Shown here: positions 62,635 to 64,000 of the stretch, piece after piece
Layout: the number at the start of each line of letters is the position of its first letter
Position numbering within the stretch: position 1 is the first letter of the stretch
From: CAVPFA01 sp963703655
Lineage (GTDB): Bacteria > Actinomycetota > Acidimicrobiia > Acidimicrobiales > Bog-793
Assembly (NCBI GenBank): GCA_963703655.1
Contig: CAVPFA010000008.1
Span: 62,001-126,000 of the forward strand
DNA: 64,000 nucleotides
Direction of reading: 5' to 3'
Translations under genes and position numbers: made by a program
The notes under the pieces: model-generated
What the model saw: the letters and a program-made list of their open reading frames with translations, nothing else
Databases searched by the model: none
What the model was told of the DNA's origin: nothing

Positions 62635-64000
62635 AGGAGCGAGCTTGAGGCCGGCTCGGGAGCCGGGTGTGATGGGGCCTGCGAGTCTTCGAGAGCGTCG
62701 GTGTCAGGCGAGCGCCTCCGCCGGCTCCTCAGCCGGCTGAGCGGTTCGGCGGCCGCGCCCTGCGGAGGAGTCTTGCCGGCCCCGCCAAGACGGCGACGCC
62801 TTCGGCGACGGACGACGCCCTCGGCGAGGCCCAGCGAGGCGACGAGCAGGCCCGTGGCAAGGCCGAGCGCTCTCAGCCAAGGCGGAGTGGCTCCGCGGGC
62901 ACCGGTGAGCGCGACGACTGAATCCTGCGGGCTGCCGGCCACGGGCCACGCCGTGTTCTCGAACACGAACACGCCGCCTTCGGTCGGAAGTTGGCGCAGG
63001 TCGCTCTGCGCCTGGAGCGCCCGCACGAGGCTCGCCGGAGGAGGGAACGACGGCGGAACCTGGACGCCGGGCAGGTCGGGCGCGACGGCGTAGGGCACGA
63101 TCACGTAACGGACGCCCGCTCGCGCCAGTGCCGCGCCGAGCCTGACGGTGAGGGCGGCCTCGGCCTGGGCCAGGGCGGTCTCGACCCCCGACCCGACGCC
63201 CGGATCGGCACTCGGCCAGAGGCGCCTGCCGTCCGGCAGCCCGTCCTCGCTCACGGCGAAGGCGAGGCCGCGCCTCACTTGCCACGAGGGAGCCGCCAAG
63301 GCCTCGGGGTCGCCCAGCCAGAGCACGTCGTAGCCCTTCGCGTCCCTGCCCGCCGCGGTCCAGCCGAGCAGCTGCTCGTAGCCGACGGTAGGGAGCGAAG
63401 AGCGTCCGTCGACCGTCGACACGAGGGTCGGGGACAAGCCCGCCACGAGGCAGAGCGCCGCCCCCACGCTCAGGTTCTGACGCCACCCGAAGCGACTCCT
63501 CCCGAGGTCGACCTCGAACGCGGCGACTCCGAGCCCGACTGCGCCCGCCAAACAGCAAGCAGCCGGAGCCAGCAGGACGAGCGTCGCACCGCCGCCGGCG
63601 CCGAGCCATCCCACGCCGCCCGCGTAGGCCACGCAGACCGTGCCAACCGCCGCGATCCACCACCGAGTCGCCCAGTCGAGTCGCACGTCGCGGGCGACGA
63701 GCAGGACGTAGCCTGCGCCCAGCAGGAGTCCCCATCCGAGCCAGCCCGCACCGACCGGTCCGACGCCAAAACGGAGCAGGCGCAAGATGCCGCCCGTGGT
63801 CCCACGCGAGCTCACCGCGCCGGCGAGGATGCTCCATCGCGCCCGGTCCTGGACGAACGTGACCGACCAGGGAAGCAAGCAGACGAAGGCAACCACGGCT
63901 GCGCCGATGGTCACACAGAGACCGCGAAGTACCGGGGCGATGGCGCCCACGGCGGCGGAGCTGAGCACGATGCCCAGACACAGCGCTGCCACGGCCACGA
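62631..64000 (-). CDS. membrane protein, C-terminal part (actinobacterial glycosyltransferase-associated), cut by the window edge
   Basis: Only the last ~455 residues are inside the window; the 5' part lies beyond 64000. About eight membrane helices (for example LCLGIVLSSAAVGAIAPVL, WLGWGLLLGAGYVLLVARD) are followed by an extracytoplasmic domain (YDVLWLGDPEALAAPSWQ, YVIVPYAVAPDLPGVQVP, GVFVFENTAWPVAG), another helix and an Arg-rich cytosolic tail. In actinobacteria a very large membrane glycosyltransferase with such a C-terminal region precedes DUF5719, and I assign it on that basis. The 4-nt overlap with the DUF5719 gene shows coupling. Confidence 0.65.
   Translation of the reverse strand, partial: VAVAALCLGIVLSSAAVGAIAPVLRGLCVTIGAAVVAFVCLLPWSVTFVQDRARWSILAGAVSSRGTTGGILRLLRFGVGPVGAGWLGWGLLLGAGYVLLVARDVRLDWATRWWIAAVGTVCVAYAGGVGWLGAGGGATLVLLAPAACCLAGAVGLGVAAFEVDLGRSRFGWRQNLSVGAALCLVAGLSPTLVSTVDGRSSLPTVGYEQLLGWTAAGRDAKGYDVLWLGDPEALAAPSWQVRRGLAFAVSEDGLPDGRRLWPSADPGVGSGVETALAQAEAALTVRLGAALARAGVRYVIVPYAVAPDLPGVQVPPSFPPPASLVRALQAQSDLRQLPTEGGVFVFENTAWPVAGSPQDSVVALTGARGATPPWLRALGLATGLLVASLGLAEGVVRRRRRRRLGGAGKTPPQGAAAEPLSRLRSRRRRSPDTDALEDSQAPSHPAPEPASSSLL

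Overview
This 64 kb window is GC-rich chromosomal DNA from an actinobacterium. The evidence is a division and cell-wall (dcw) cluster followed by ftsZ, pgeF, yggS, sepF, yggT and divIVA, next to ileS, a DksA-like gene, lspA and rluD. There is also a LexA / LysM / NrdR locus of mycobacterial layout, SOS boxes of the CGAAC-N4-GTTYG type, a PduO-type cobalamin adenosyltransferase, a polyphosphate-glucokinase-like protein, and a DUF5719 plus membrane glycosyltransferase pair. A deep lineage such as Acidimicrobiia is my inference. No rRNA, tRNA, CRISPR array, prophage or insertion sequence was seen; this looks like core chromosome.

Layout. 1-394 is an intergenic stretch with hairpins. 395-7130 (mostly minus) holds a phosphatase, a zinc-ribbon protein and an inositol-phosphatase-like gene, then ppgK, pepA and a cobalamin adenosyltransferase; two small plus-strand genes of unknown function sit among them. 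7881-12722 is a complete branched-chain amino-acid type ABC transporter (livK, a fused livHM, livG, livF), divergent from an Rrf2 regulator. 13393-18279 holds a second phosphatase, a sigma factor, a stress protein, rluD, lspA and a DksA-like protein with a histone-like tail. ileS (18401-21658) meets the long minus-strand division block (21701-38419): in transcription order mraZ, rsmH, ftsL, ftsI, murE, mraY, ftsW, murG, murC, murB, ftsQ, ftsZ, pgeF, yggS, sepF, yggT, divIVA. murF and murD are absent and their places are closed by 4-nt gene overlaps. 38603-45305 is a mixed minus-strand run: nrdR, a PIG-L deacetylase, dinB, DUF3040, a ROK kinase, a small unknown, HNH, a lipoate-ligase relative, and a nitrilase-like/Nudix fusion. 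45450-46793 is the SOS locus (LysM protein divergent from lexA). 46780-55146 carries lysine/diaminopimelate synthesis (dapE, dapD, dapC, dapF) with hflX, miaA, hpf and ahcY. 55152-64000 holds sugar-phosphate genes (SIS isomerase, Trm112-like, manB), a CPBP protease, ftsH, DUF5719 and the 3' part of a membrane-protein gene.

The genes mainly serve cell-wall precursor supply and septum assembly: the dap genes make meso-diaminopimelate for MurE, MurB/C/E, MraY and MurG build lipid II, and FtsW/FtsI/FtsQ/FtsL/FtsZ/SepF/DivIVA use it. About twenty neighbouring gene pairs share an NTGA overlap (ATGA, GTGA and apparently CTGA), so translational coupling is pervasive. Several genes at transcription-unit starts have a TAnnnT hexamer 6-8 nt before the start codon and no leader, suggesting leaderless mRNAs.

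Caution. At least nine genes (pepA, livK, ftsZ, murC, ftsW, rsmH, dapE, the DUF5719 gene, probably lplA, perhaps ftsI) are interrupted by apparent single-base indels, several in short homopolymers, with both halves well conserved. Most are indispensable, so sequencing or assembly indels are the likeliest cause. I annotate these as single genes spanning the shift; they should not be read as pseudogenes or gene fusions.
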